A stretch of 38,208 nucleotides of DNA from an uncultured Phycisphaerales bacterium. GTDB taxonomy: Bacteria; Planctomycetota; Phycisphaerae; UBA1845; CAIVHJ01. Shown here one piece after another: positions 1-8,499 of this stretch. Positions within the stretch are counted from its first letter, which is position 1. The number at the start of each line of letters is the position of its first letter. Under the pieces are notes generated by a model. The model was not told where the DNA came from. It was given only the letters and a program-made list of their open reading frames with translations, and did not search any database. Both the position numbers and the translations under genes were made by a program. Location of the stretch: positions 1 through 38,208 of the forward strand of contig CAIVHJ010000330.1 in assembly GCA_903905665.1 (NCBI GenBank). Reading direction: 5' to 3'.

Positions 1-132
1 CGCATTGGGGACAGGTGAAGCGGGTGTACCAGATCCGCCCGGCGGGCATTTCGGGCACTCGGGCATCGCCAGATTTCCTGGCCACACGATTAACTCGCTT
101 CCGCACTTTCCGCAAAGCGTATTTCCTCCCTG
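1..132 (-). CDS. Partial zinc-ribbon-like reading frame with no normal start
   Basis: The minus strand is open for 44 codons, from just after the stop of the holin-like gene to the window edge, and encodes a CGKCG ... CPKCP pair of CxxC motifs, as in a small zinc ribbon. The frame is the same as that of the holin-like gene, so it reads as an extension behind that gene's TAA. A good SD (GGGAGG, in the codons right after the stop) sits just before it, yet no ATG, GTG or TTG lies between the SD and the first cysteine pair. The first GTG comes after that pair. It may start at a rare codon (ACG at about 117-119), be a readthrough extension, or be a gene broken by a nonsense change. The 3' end lies outside the window. 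Confidence 0.35.
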
Positions 133-375
133 TTACTTATACGGCTGTATCCTCTCCGTCAACGTGACAATGGCGACTTGCAAAGACGTGATCGCTTGCG
201 TGTTTCGGTTCAGGACGACGAAAGTGAGATACATGAGCGCGCACGAAACAAAAACAGGGAACCCGACACGTTGTATGAAGTTCGCCGACCATTTCATCAT
301 CTCCGGCATAGAATCGTCCCTCCTGTTATGGGGTACCCAGATTTCCTCGCTCCGCTTGTGTTCGTGATCGGTCAT
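133..375 (-). CDS. Small single-pass membrane protein, holin-like candidate
   Basis: This 80-residue protein has a charged, Met-rich N-terminus (starting MTDHEHKRSEE), one hydrophobic segment at about residues 36-55 (VGFPVFVSCALMYLTFVV) and a C-terminal amphipathic tail. That layout resembles the BhlA/UviB and YvrJ groups of small phage membrane proteins, some of which are proposed holins. The ATG at 375 lies directly behind the lectin-like gene that ends at 377. The frame is open further upstream, but that part is antisense-like overlap with the lectin gene, so the short form is preferred. A place at the end of the late operon fits a lysis role. No endolysin is visible in the window. The topology is seen; the holin role is inferred. 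Confidence 0.6.
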   Translation of the reverse strand: MTDHEHKRSEEIWVPHNRRDDSMPEMMKWSANFIQRVGFPVFVSCALMYLTFVVLNRNTQAITSLQVAIVTLTERIQPYK

Positions 376-376
376 G

Positions 377-1525
377 TTAGAACTCCCCGAAGAAAAAGGC
401 ATTTGACGCCGCCGCGGTCCCACTTGTCGTTTCCGATCCGATGCTCGTAAAGGTAGTCGGCGATGACTGGTTGTTGTATTCCGTCTTGATCCAGTCGGCG
501 GAACGGGCGATCCCACTGGAAATTCTGATTTCATCCATAATTCCAGAAGTATCAGAATTGCCTCCGCCAATGATGGTGGCCGCCGTTGGATCGGTGATCG
601 CCGCGGGTGGGTAATAGCCGCCAACATTGGTGCCAGCCACGGCATCCATGTAGATTTGCAGTCTGTTTGTCGATGTCTGAGAACCATCAAAAGTCACGAC
701 AAAATAATGCCATGCCGTTCCTCGCGGGTCGGCGTATGTGGCGTACTGTCCAAAAGTGGCTAAGTCTCCAACCCACACACTCATTGGATAGGTGTAATAA
801 TGCCCCATGCTCATTCCGTCGTTGAACGCTCCATGGCCGATCCACGACGCCAAAGAAATAGTCGTACCGTTAGGGTTCATCCAAAAAGAATAGGTGAAGG
901 CCGTTGTCGGGCTGGTGGTTGGAGAATCAGGGATCGAAATTGAATCGTCGGTGTCCGTAAACGATAACGCACCTCTTATCTGACCGGTGACTTGCTTTCC
1001 CGAACTCCAAGTCCCGACGGAGGTGCCGTTATTGATGCCCACCGAATCGTATACCGTTTGGCCGGCGCCAGTTAAGGTCTCATCAAAATGCCATACGCCG
1101 CCATATTTGTTGCTCCACGTCGCCGTCGAGATCCCTTGGTAGGTCGTGACTCCGGCGTCCCCGTAGCACATATAGAGCGTCGTGTCAGTCGTAGACGAGA
1201 TGGTCGGCACTTTGACCCACACACTCATGGTTGACACCCCGACGTTCGATACGGTTTCGGTGTCCCATTTGAGAAGGTATGAGCAGGTATTGTCCTTCGT
1301 GGAAAAGACCAGATCGAAGCCCGTCGAGTTAAGACGCCCGCCTTGCGCTGTCGTGGTGGTGAGTGCGATGTTGAACGTCGATATCAGGACGGGGAAGTCC
1401 GTGTACGTGGCGGCTTGCGTGGACACCTGGGCGGCGTTAACCGTGATGGTGCGGTAATATCCGTAACTCGCTCCCGCGTAGTTGGAAGTGAGAAGCAGAC
1501 CCGCTATCAGGAACGCCCGTTTCAT
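377..1525 (-). CDS. Secreted DUF2341 / LamG-like lectin-fold protein
   Basis: This 382-residue protein starts with a clear Sec-type signal peptide (MKRAFLIAGLLL, cleavage probably near residue 20 in NYAGASYG). Residues about 22-125 resemble the DUF2341 domain (YYRTITVN ... DFPVLIS ... LYMCYGD). Residues about 140-340 look like a concanavalin A/LamG jelly roll (GGVWHFDE, VYDSVGINNGT, GALSFTDTDDSI, FTYSFWMNP, WHYFVVTFDG, MDEIRISSGIAR). Such modules usually bind carbohydrate or cell-surface polymers. The start overlaps the preceding gene as ATGA, so translation is coupled. A signal peptide on a late phage gene is odd: the protein may act on the cell surface or may be a captured host adhesin used as a receptor-binding protein. 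Confidence 0.75.
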   Translation of the reverse strand: MKRAFLIAGLLLTSNYAGASYGYYRTITVNAAQVSTQAATYTDFPVLISTFNIALTTTTAQGGRLNSTGFDLVFSTKDNTCSYLLKWDTETVSNVGVSTMSVWVKVPTISSTTDTTLYMCYGDAGVTTYQGISTATWSNKYGGVWHFDETLTGAGQTVYDSVGINNGTSVGTWSSGKQVTGQIRGALSFTDTDDSISIPDSPTTSPTTAFTYSFWMNPNGTTISLASWIGHGAFNDGMSMGHYYTYPMSVWVGDLATFGQYATYADPRGTAWHYFVVTFDGSQTSTNRLQIYMDAVAGTNVGGYYPPAAITDPTAATIIGGGNSDTSGIMDEIRISSGIARSADWIKTEYNNQSSPTTFTSIGSETTSGTAAASNAFFFGEF

Positions 1526-1833
1526 CCCACCTTGGGGGCCAGTTTAACGGGAGTAGAAGGTGACACTTTCGCCACGGTATCGGTGATCTCTTGGATGACA
1601 TCAATCTCAAAGAGGAGTTCGTCTTTGCCCGCCGCGATGGCTTTTAAGTCAATGGTATGCAGGAGCGGCGATCCTTCTTTTCCGGTCTTGCCGTCAAAGG
1701 TCCTCTCTTGGAGATAGGTCGTCAAGGTCGTTTGCTCGATCTGGATAATCGACGCAATCGGTTCACCGTTGGCGTCCGACTTGTCGGAAAGGTCTTTGTA
1801 GAGGTTGATGATATTCTGAGCGTTTGAATCCAT
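1522..1833 (-). CDS. Hypothetical protein, 103 residues
   Basis: The ATG at 1833 is preceded by AAGGAGATCCCC, a good SD. The longer open frame to 1914 lacks one and would run into the fibre gene. The protein (MDSNAQNIINLYKDLSDKSD...) is acidic and mixed alpha/beta, without cysteines, membrane segments or a recognised domain. It follows the large fibre gene and overlaps the lectin-like gene by four bases (ATGA), so it belongs to the fibre/lectin group of the late operon. It could be a fibre chaperone or a small structural accessory, but nothing in the sequence shows that. Confidence 0.7.
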   Translation of the reverse strand: MDSNAQNIINLYKDLSDKSDANGEPIASIIQIEQTTLTTYLQERTFDGKTGKEGSPLLHTIDLKAIAAGKDELLFEIDVIQEITDTVAKVSPSTPVKLAPKVG

Positions 1834-1843
1834 GGGGATCTCC

Positions 1844-4800
1844 TTATGGTGTAAAGTTCTGCGTTCCGCTGGCCGAGCAGTAGTACACTCCGTCAGAGGC
1901 ATATTTACAAACAACGAAATCGACTTTGCTCGCCGTCACCGTGATCGTTGGCGCTGTGCCGCCGGACCAATGCACTGCCGCGGGCCATGTACAGGCAAAC
2001 GACCCCGCTCCCGTCAGAATCCGTAGCGTCAGAGTTCCGGGGTGAGCCGGGGCGATGAAGTTGAAGGCGGTGTTCGCCGTCAACGTCACCTTCTGCATGT
2101 TCCCGTTCAGCCACGTGATCGTGCTGATGGCGACGTAAGCTCCGTTGGCGTACTCGTCCATGCCGATTGTGGCCGAGGAAACGTAGATGGCGGTGGATTG
2201 GATGATGCCGTTGAACGTCGCTGATCCCCGATTGACCTGGAACTGGCCGGAGTCGATAAACACGCCGTAGTTCTGCGTGGCACCACTGGCCGAGAACCAA
2301 CCGCCGTATCCGACGGGGCCGGAGGCGATGTTTTCACCTTTTACTCCCGATGAATTACCAGTCACTCCTCCATATACGTATCCATTGGCCCCAACAGCGG
2401 TGAATGTTGTTCCAGCTCCTCCATTGACAGTTCCGTTGGTTCCGACAACAGTTGATCCTACAACTGAATTTGAAAGTGAGAAAGCACCCATAACAGCGCC
2501 GGAAGTAATATCGTTTTGAGTAGCGGATATAAGTCTCCCTGTTAAAGTCCCAGTTACAGAAAGGTTGCTGGCTGTTGCACTCGATACCGTCATAGTCGAT
2601 ATCACCGTTGCGGCATTGGCGTAGAATGTCGCTCCTGAGAAGATGGCGTTAGACGAAACCGTTATGTTCGGGGTTGTGATGCTCCCTGCGTACACTCCGT
2701 AGGTGAACGTCGAAGGGGACGGACTGGCCCACGTTTCCTGTCCAGTCCATGTCTGGGTAGAAGCCAATCCAGCGCTCGTAATCGTCGTCCAGGTAGGATT
2801 AGCGACTGGCCCCCCAGAGGTCAGGAATTGCCCCGCTGTTCCTACTGTCCCAAGCCCGCCAAGCCCGATCGTTGTGGAAATGATGATCGTGCTACTGTGT
2901 GTACGTTGGCCGGAGATTGTTTGAGTCGATGTAATGAACGCCGCCGTAGATACCATATTCCCCGCCGGGAGCGTCCCGATAACGCCAGTCGATAGGCTGA
3001 TCTTGTCGACACCAAAAGCGCCCGTTGTGTTGTTGTATTGAAGGGGGACACTCACCGTAAACGAGGCGTAATTGACCTTTCCGTTGGCGAGCGTAAAAAG
3101 TGTTCCAGTTGAGATGCCAACGGCGGTCATGGAAGAAGTCAGGTTCGTTACGTTTCCGGAAATCGTCCCAGTCGCCACTCCAACCGCCGTCATAGATGAC
3201 GACAAGGCCGCTAAACTGACGGTATTCCCTTGTAGAGTAACAGACGACGCGAGAAGGCTCATGTAGGCCGTTGCCGATCCCGTCAAAGCCCCAGCGAATT
3301 GCGATGAATTGAAGTTGACGACTGCCGTCGGACTTGAAACGGTCCCAGTAAATCCTGTGCTGGTTCCGGTAGCAACGGCGAGAGTTGACGCGCCGCCGCT
3401 TGATGCGGTCGTCCAAGTAGGAACGGCCCCAGCCCCGCCAGATGTCAAGACCTGGCCATTGACACCCGCCGATCCAGACAAGAGAACGCCGGACGAAATG
3501 CCGACATTCCCGTTGAACGTGGAACTGGAAGTAACCGTCAGGGTGGAACCTAGTATGGTCGCTCCTTCAACATAAAGACCATTTGCAGGAGCCGTATGAC
3601 GGGATGACGCGAACATCCCACTTCCGAAGACGTTTAGTTTGTTGTCAATGGATTGTGAACCAAGAGAGAGTTGTCCTGCTGAATTAAGATACATCGCATC
3701 GCCACCGAGCGTTGCAAAAACCATCGGCGCTTCAGATGTTGCGCTAGTGTAATTCCATACTCGGATCGATCCATATTGTGATCCGGAAACTTTAAACAAC
3801 ATCCCACCCTCAAGCGGTCCAGCGACATCTGCGTTATTTACAGTCAGTGGATAGGTCGTGACACTTGAAAATGTCCCTGTGGAAGCGGTTACTCCCTTAG
3901 CCAGGTTGAACGTGACGGTTGCGGGTTCGACAGCGTAGCCACCACCGCCCCCTGTCGTGTTGTTGACAGTCGTAGACGACCAAAGCATCGTCATGCCCTG
4001 CGAAATCGCGTCGTCGCAGAAACCTTGAATCGTGGTGTCGCTTCCGTAATTTCCGGCGGCGTAGACCTTGGTCATCTTGAGACCCTTCTTGATGGCGACA
4101 TGATCTACGGTGATTTGCGTGTTGGAATTGCCAGTCGAAGGGACCAACATATAAGGCGTCTGGTTTCCGTCAGCCGATATCAACTGGAACTCTTGAATGT
4201 CCTGAGCCGCTATGTGGACAGATGCAAAGGTGACGTTTTGCGGGACTGTGAACCCCGACATTCCAGGGGAATAGTTCCAAACCGCTTGGATAGCCGCACC
4301 GGACGAAAACATGATCTCGTAACCGGGAACGGGACTGAGGGTAGTCCAAGAACGCCCGTTACTGAAATAGGTACAAGCTCCAGACTGATAGCCGGTCAAG
4401 AAACTCCCTGAAGTGCGCTGTTCCCCGCCCGTTTGGTTATCGCCCACGCGCCAGAGTCCAAGGGCAATCCATCCGTTTGTGCCGAAAGCGGTGTTTAGCT
4501 TGGAGATGTTCGACACAATAGGAACCGTCGTAGACACGACAAACACGAAATCGGTCGAGTTGGCCTGTGATTTGACGCAATACCCTTCATAGCTCGTATT
4601 GATGGTCGTAGTCCCAACATTAACACCGCCCTGCACCGTTCCCGTCAAAGAGGCCGTCATGGACGAGAAGGCTGTCACGTGAGAAGTCGTGTTGTCTGTT
4701 CGCATGTCCCCGTCAGGAAATAAGCAAGCGACTGTTGCCGATCCGTTATAGGAGTTTGACGATAGAACGAGGCTTGTACTGCTGGTGTAGACCATGACGG

Positions 4801-5209
4801 GGCGCTGATAGGTAAGGGAAGTTGTTGAAAGAGTTATAGAGGAACCGCCGCTTCCTCCTGTGACTGTTGACCAATAGGGAGCGCCCGCCGCGCCGCTAGA
4901 GGTATAAACCTGTCCGACTGTGCCTGGTGCTACCCCAGATATGATGGTAGTTGAAACGCCAGAATAGTACGGCATCGAGTATTGCGTAGCGACGTTTATC
5001 GTACCGCCAGCTCCACCACCTCCACCAGATCCCGCAGTTGTCTGTGTTGACCCATCGGCCCAATAAAGTGCCTTTATATGGGCTTTCTGATTAGTCTGTC
5101 CAGCATTTGTGCTGACGTTTATGACATAGTTTCCAGCCGGCGGCCCTGGGACCGCACAGGTAAACGAAGCCAGGCCTAAGAGCGCCGCTATTTTAAAGAG
5201 CCTATTCAC
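1844..5209 (-). CDS. Large Ser/Thr/Gly-rich tail fibre-like protein with signal peptide
   Basis: This 1,121-residue protein begins with a GTG at 5209 inside the end of the small gene upstream. It has a signal-peptide-like N-terminus (MNRLFKIAALLGLASFTCAV, then a Gly/Pro-rich stretch). The body is low-complexity beta-rich sequence full of S, T, G, V and A, with recurring units such as SSMTAVG(V/I)(A/S)TGT and (G)QVLTSGGAGAVPTWTT / GQFLTSGGPVANPTWTT. The last 60 residues (GTLTLRILTG ... CTWPAAVHWSGGTAPT ... YYCSASG) resemble the C-terminal beta domain of many phage fibres. It likely forms a trimeric fibre or a surface adhesin. The signal peptide is unusual for a virion fibre. GTG start and weak SD suggest translation coupled to the upstream gene. 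Confidence 0.75.
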   Translation of the reverse strand: MNRLFKIAALLGLASFTCAVPGPPAGNYVINVSTNAGQTNQKAHIKALYWADGSTQTTAGSGGGGGAGGTINVATQYSMPYYSGVSTTIISGVAPGTVGQVYTSSGAAGAPYWSTVTGGSGGSSITLSTTSLTYQRPVMVYTSSTSLVLSSNSYNGSATVACLFPDGDMRTDNTTSHVTAFSSMTASLTGTVQGGVNVGTTTINTSYEGYCVKSQANSTDFVFVVSTTVPIVSNISKLNTAFGTNGWIALGLWRVGDNQTGGEQRTSGSFLTGYQSGACTYFSNGRSWTTLSPVPGYEIMFSSGAAIQAVWNYSPGMSGFTVPQNVTFASVHIAAQDIQEFQLISADGNQTPYMLVPSTGNSNTQITVDHVAIKKGLKMTKVYAAGNYGSDTTIQGFCDDAISQGMTMLWSSTTVNNTTGGGGGYAVEPATVTFNLAKGVTASTGTFSSVTTYPLTVNNADVAGPLEGGMLFKVSGSQYGSIRVWNYTSATSEAPMVFATLGGDAMYLNSAGQLSLGSQSIDNKLNVFGSGMFASSRHTAPANGLYVEGATILGSTLTVTSSSTFNGNVGISSGVLLSGSAGVNGQVLTSGGAGAVPTWTTASSGGASTLAVATGTSTGFTGTVSSPTAVVNFNSSQFAGALTGSATAYMSLLASSVTLQGNTVSLAALSSSMTAVGVATGTISGNVTNLTSSMTAVGISTGTLFTLANGKVNYASFTVSVPLQYNNTTGAFGVDKISLSTGVIGTLPAGNMVSTAAFITSTQTISGQRTHSSTIIISTTIGLGGLGTVGTAGQFLTSGGPVANPTWTTITSAGLASTQTWTGQETWASPSPSTFTYGVYAGSITTPNITVSSNAIFSGATFYANAATVISTMTVSSATASNLSVTGTLTGRLISATQNDITSGAVMGAFSLSNSVVGSTVVGTNGTVNGGAGTTFTAVGANGYVYGGVTGNSSGVKGENIASGPVGYGGWFSASGATQNYGVFIDSGQFQVNRGSATFNGIIQSTAIYVSSATIGMDEYANGAYVAISTITWLNGNMQKVTLTANTAFNFIAPAHPGTLTLRILTGAGSFACTWPAAVHWSGGTAPTITVTASKVDFVVCKYASDGVYYCSASGTQNFTP

Positions 5210-5357
5210 TTTTCATGCCTACGGGAGGCTTTGTTTCCTGTGTGTGATCTCCCTCTGGCGCCCACTCCCCACCTGGATGGTCGATGATTTCCTTGATTTT
5301 GGATTCGCTGACTGGATTTCCTTTGTTCTCGAATGGGTCTAATTTTGGTCCTTGCAT
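5202..5357 (-). CDS. Small hydrophilic protein, 51 residues
   Basis: A strong SD (AGGAGG, four bases before ATG) marks this 51-residue frame, MQGPKLDPFENKGNPVSESK onward. It is charged, Pro/Gly-rich and lacks hydrophobic segments. It sits between the large internal-virion candidate, which ends at 5366, and the fibre gene, whose GTG start lies eight bases inside this frame. Its main visible consequence is translational coupling of the fibre gene. The style (short, polar, with ENKGNP and PPVG) is like the 83-residue protein at 22554-22805. No function can be assigned. Confidence 0.7.
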   Translation of the reverse strand: MQGPKLDPFENKGNPVSESKIKEIIDHPGGEWAPEGDHTQETKPPVGMKSE

Positions 5358-5365
5358 AATGCCTC

Positions 5366-7435
5366 CTATTGTCCGGTTGATGATCTTTGATTTTCAATTG
5401 CGGAAATCATTGCACCTTTTCCCAACACGCTTAGAGCTAAAGCCGCTTTATCTGGAGCCGTAACACCTTTTACAAGCAATTCCCTGCCAGCTTCACTCAG
5501 GTAGAGTTTTGCCAATGCTTTTGGAATACCAATAGCTCCTACAAATAATTGAGCTGCACCGAATGGATTCCCCGACATAATCAAGTGATAGGCTTGTGTC
5601 GCTGTACCAAAAATGGCCGCTTTTGCCATGAGTCGGCCACCTGTTTGAGAGCCTTCAGCAAAACCACGCTTCATTTCTGAGAATATCTCTTGAGCTTGGG
5701 CGATCTCATACATTGTTTTTGGATCGAATACCTGGGTGAGAGTAGGGAAGCCAATCTTATCTACCTTATTGACGAAAGAACGTGGGTTCAATTCCCCTGT
5801 TTTATCTACGAGCATGTTGGCTAAGAGGTTTTGCTGGACGGGAACGAAGTTGTCAGGACCAAGGATCTCTTTTAGCTTACCGATGTTCGTGATATCCTGC
5901 GCCTTAACTGCATGATTCAGAAAATCCTCTGGGTTATTCTTCAAGAGCTTAATTACGAATGGGTCATTCATTAACTCTTTTGTCTGTGCGTAATTGGCCT
6001 TAGCGGCTTTATATTGGTCTGAAACATTTGTCATCTGATCCAGATGAGAGGCAATTGCTGGATCTCCTGGAGGAGATTCCTTTAGTGCCGTTTTCGCTTG
6101 ATCTGACAAAGTGGATAGCCCTGAATCAATGTCTTCGTGAAGTGCCTTTCGGAGTTCTGCCGCATACCCAGCATAAGTATTCCCCTGCCCTTTTATCCCT
6201 AAGAGATAACCTGGGTCGTTCGCAATACGCAGATCTCGTAGTTTCCGCATCGTCATTTGGGTGGCACCGAATGGCATCTGCGCTTCGGTGGACTGGCCTT
6301 CCTTTTCAAGTGCCGATTGGATGGCATCATAGAGAGGCCCTTGTAAAGGTGTTCCATCAGCCATTGTCGGTAGTGATTTCGTATCTACTCCAGCGTACTC
6401 AGCGAGTCGTTTAACCCATCCGGCATTCCTGTCACTCGTTTTCCCCTGTAGTTCCTGATCTAGAAATTCCTCTGCTTTGGCTGAAAATGCAGAAGTTTTT
6501 ATAGGAGCTTCATCGGGGACGATCTTTCTTAGAGCATCGAACTGAGCTCCAGCCGCATCCAGGGCGACTTTGCGTTGTTGCGCGAGCATACTTTGAGTGA
6601 ATTGCCCAGCGCCCGGCTTCTTCATGAATGTTTCTAAATCGCCCATTCGATCCTGCAAATAAGACGCTTGCTCAGGAGTTGCGTTTTGGAGATAATCGTC
6701 AATTGTCCCCTTCATCATCTCGGACACTTGTTTCGTGGCGGCATTATTCCCAACTGTTTCCATCAAATGAGCTCGGATATTATCCGCTTGTGCCAATCGA
6801 GTCCTGTAAAATTCTTGGAAGTCATCGCCAGTAAAAGGATAGATATTTCCTAGATCCTCTACGATATTGAGAAGTTTCGATTGAGTGGCTTCCGCAGGAG
6901 ATAGTTCTATTCCATAGCTTTCTGCTTTGGCTATTCGTTGGACTGCCTTTGGATCTGACGCACCGCCAATCTTGATATCCACCCCTTTGAGATTCTTTTG
7001 ACCACCTATGGCATAACTGCGCGGATCAACTGCCATCCCCGCCGCCATAGCAAGAGCTGCGGACACATGAGGTTCAAGACCCATAGCTCCAAGATGAGTT
7101 GCCGCCATCTCACTAACAGGCCCAGAGAGTTCTCCTAAGTTCTGCGATAGACGAGATGGAAATTCAAGAATCTGTTTTGCAGTATTCAATGAGTCCTGGA
7201 TTGGATCTCCTGTAGCCAATGTAGGAGTGACATCTCCTACACCGAGCGGCTGCATGGCCGATGTTGATCCCACCGCATCCATCGCCTGTCCGATTGGGCT
7301 ATTTGTTATGGCAGATGCAACACCAGGCAATGATATGGATGAAGAGGTTGACGAAGATGAATCCGCTAAAGGTTGCTTCAGAAATGGAGCATCTGGAGCC
7401 TGAATATCAATCCAAGGAGCATTTGGAAGTCCCAT
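5366..7435 (-). CDS. Large internal virion / ejection protein candidate
   Basis: The protein has 689 residues counting from the ATG at 7435, which overlaps the previous stop as TAATG. The open frame extends six codons further without an SD. The N-terminal 100 residues are Ser/Pro-rich and disordered, the middle is Ala/Gln/Lys-rich helical sequence, and the C-terminal 120 residues are hydrophobic, with small-residue helices (MAKAAIFGTATQAYHLIMSG, FGAAQLFVGAIGIPKALAKL) that could insert in a membrane. Size, composition and place, third in a row of large helical proteins behind the tail genes, match ejection proteins of short-tailed phages, which leave the capsid and span the cell envelope. No lysozyme or transglycosylase motif was found. 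The role is inferred from context. Confidence 0.6.
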   Translation of the reverse strand: MGLPNAPWIDIQAPDAPFLKQPLADSSSSTSSSISLPGVASAITNSPIGQAMDAVGSTSAMQPLGVGDVTPTLATGDPIQDSLNTAKQILEFPSRLSQNLGELSGPVSEMAATHLGAMGLEPHVSAALAMAAGMAVDPRSYAIGGQKNLKGVDIKIGGASDPKAVQRIAKAESYGIELSPAEATQSKLLNIVEDLGNIYPFTGDDFQEFYRTRLAQADNIRAHLMETVGNNAATKQVSEMMKGTIDDYLQNATPEQASYLQDRMGDLETFMKKPGAGQFTQSMLAQQRKVALDAAGAQFDALRKIVPDEAPIKTSAFSAKAEEFLDQELQGKTSDRNAGWVKRLAEYAGVDTKSLPTMADGTPLQGPLYDAIQSALEKEGQSTEAQMPFGATQMTMRKLRDLRIANDPGYLLGIKGQGNTYAGYAAELRKALHEDIDSGLSTLSDQAKTALKESPPGDPAIASHLDQMTNVSDQYKAAKANYAQTKELMNDPFVIKLLKNNPEDFLNHAVKAQDITNIGKLKEILGPDNFVPVQQNLLANMLVDKTGELNPRSFVNKVDKIGFPTLTQVFDPKTMYEIAQAQEIFSEMKRGFAEGSQTGGRLMAKAAIFGTATQAYHLIMSGNPFGAAQLFVGAIGIPKALAKLYLSEAGRELLVKGVTAPDKAALALSVLGKGAMISAIENQRSSTGQ

Positions 7436-8499
7436 TATTTTACTGGCCCCCATGTCGTCGGATCGGTATCAGGACCGTCCTTGATTTTCTTGTATGTTCC
7501 CTGCGCGAATTTAACGACTTGCCCGACCTTATAGACAGATACCGATGGCAACTTAATGGATCTTACGCTAGGGAACTGAGCTGACCGAGTTTCCACCTGA
7601 CCCTTAACGCTTTCCCCAATCGTGTCGAGAGCATTTTGCATTAGGGTTCTTTGCTCTGGAGACAATGCTCCTTCTCCTGTAAACTTTGCGAATGCCTGAG
7701 CGAACTTTGGTCCCCATGTTCCTGCTTTTGCCATCTTTTGAAGTTCTGGCAGAGGAACCGGAGTCCCATTATTGGCGAGCTTTCCAAATTCATTTATAGC
7801 CATGAAATCGCCAAGTTCAGTTCCTTTTGACAAGGCGGTCTTTGCAAGATTGACTGAGTAACTCGAATTTACCAATGGCGCCATCGACTGAGCGGCGGCA
7901 CGTTCCGATTCGTTGCGTTGTGTCATCTCAGTACGTTTTTGCGTTTGTTCCTGGTCAAACATATTTTGAACTGGCGCGAGGACGCCCTGCAATCGTTCCT
8001 GTTGAACTTTTGATGCCTTAGATTTTAGTTTGGATAGGAAATACATCGTGTCCTGAAGTGTGGCATCGCCATTTTGCAAAGCATCGACAGCTTTCCCCGC
8101 CTGCTTCATTACTCCACCCATTTCAGGCGTATATTGCCAACTATCCGGAATGGCTCCTGGTTGAACCATATCAACACCTTTTTTGAAGGTATTGAATAAT
8201 TCAGGACCCGCATCATCTCCCCATCGGTCGTATCCTTCAGCGGCCGCTTTCATCAAACCAAGACCTTGTTCGGATTTAGCTTTCTGGATCTCCGCCTGCT
8301 GTTTCTGAATTGCCATTGCCATCTCTTGCTGCTTGAGTCTCATCGTGAGAGGCTGATACTGATTGGCGAGTTGCTGGGCCTTGGTTTGAGACATTACATA
8401 GGCCATCTGTGCACCTTGATCCAGCCCAGTAGCCATACCTTTCCCAAGATTGGCATCTGTTACGCCTGTCGGCAATGGGTTCGCGCGTGGGATATCCAT
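7435..8499 (-). CDS. Internal virion protein candidate, 354 residues
   Basis: The start at 8499 (MDIPRANPLPTG) overlaps the previous stop as TAATG. The frame is open slightly further upstream but has no better start. After a Gly/Ala-rich leader the protein is strongly helical and Gln/Lys/Met-rich (residues about 40-90, TKAQQLANQ ... KQQEMAMAIQKQQ), consistent with coiled coil. The C-terminus is a small beta-like tail (VYKVGQVVKFAQGTYKKIKD). Middle member of three consecutive large helical genes, it resembles the middle-sized ejection proteins of podoviruses. It has no enzymatic motif. Role inferred. Confidence 0.6.
   Translation of the reverse strand: MDIPRANPLPTGVTDANLGKGMATGLDQGAQMAYVMSQTKAQQLANQYQPLTMRLKQQEMAMAIQKQQAEIQKAKSEQGLGLMKAAAEGYDRWGDDAGPELFNTFKKGVDMVQPGAIPDSWQYTPEMGGVMKQAGKAVDALQNGDATLQDTMYFLSKLKSKASKVQQERLQGVLAPVQNMFDQEQTQKRTEMTQRNESERAAAQSMAPLVNSSYSVNLAKTALSKGTELGDFMAINEFGKLANNGTPVPLPELQKMAKAGTWGPKFAQAFAKFTGEGALSPEQRTLMQNALDTIGESVKGQVETRSAQFPSVRSIKLPSVSVYKVGQVVKFAQGTYKKIKDGPDTDPTTWGPVK

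Noticed and set aside
376..690. Upstream extension of the holin-like gene
   Set aside because: It overlaps the DUF2341/LamG-like gene in another frame, is Arg/Ser/Pro-rich like a shadow, and the ATG at 375 fits the operon spacing.
2277..2519. Pro/Thr/Val-rich plus-strand frames within the fibre genes (also 3309-3575, 23540-23728, 24155-24382)
   Set aside because: They are complements of Ser/Thr/Gly-rich coding sequence and lack ribosome sites.
5206..5397. 63-residue minus-strand frame rich in Arg
   Set aside because: The overlapping 51-residue frame has the strong SD and balanced composition; this one is its shadow.
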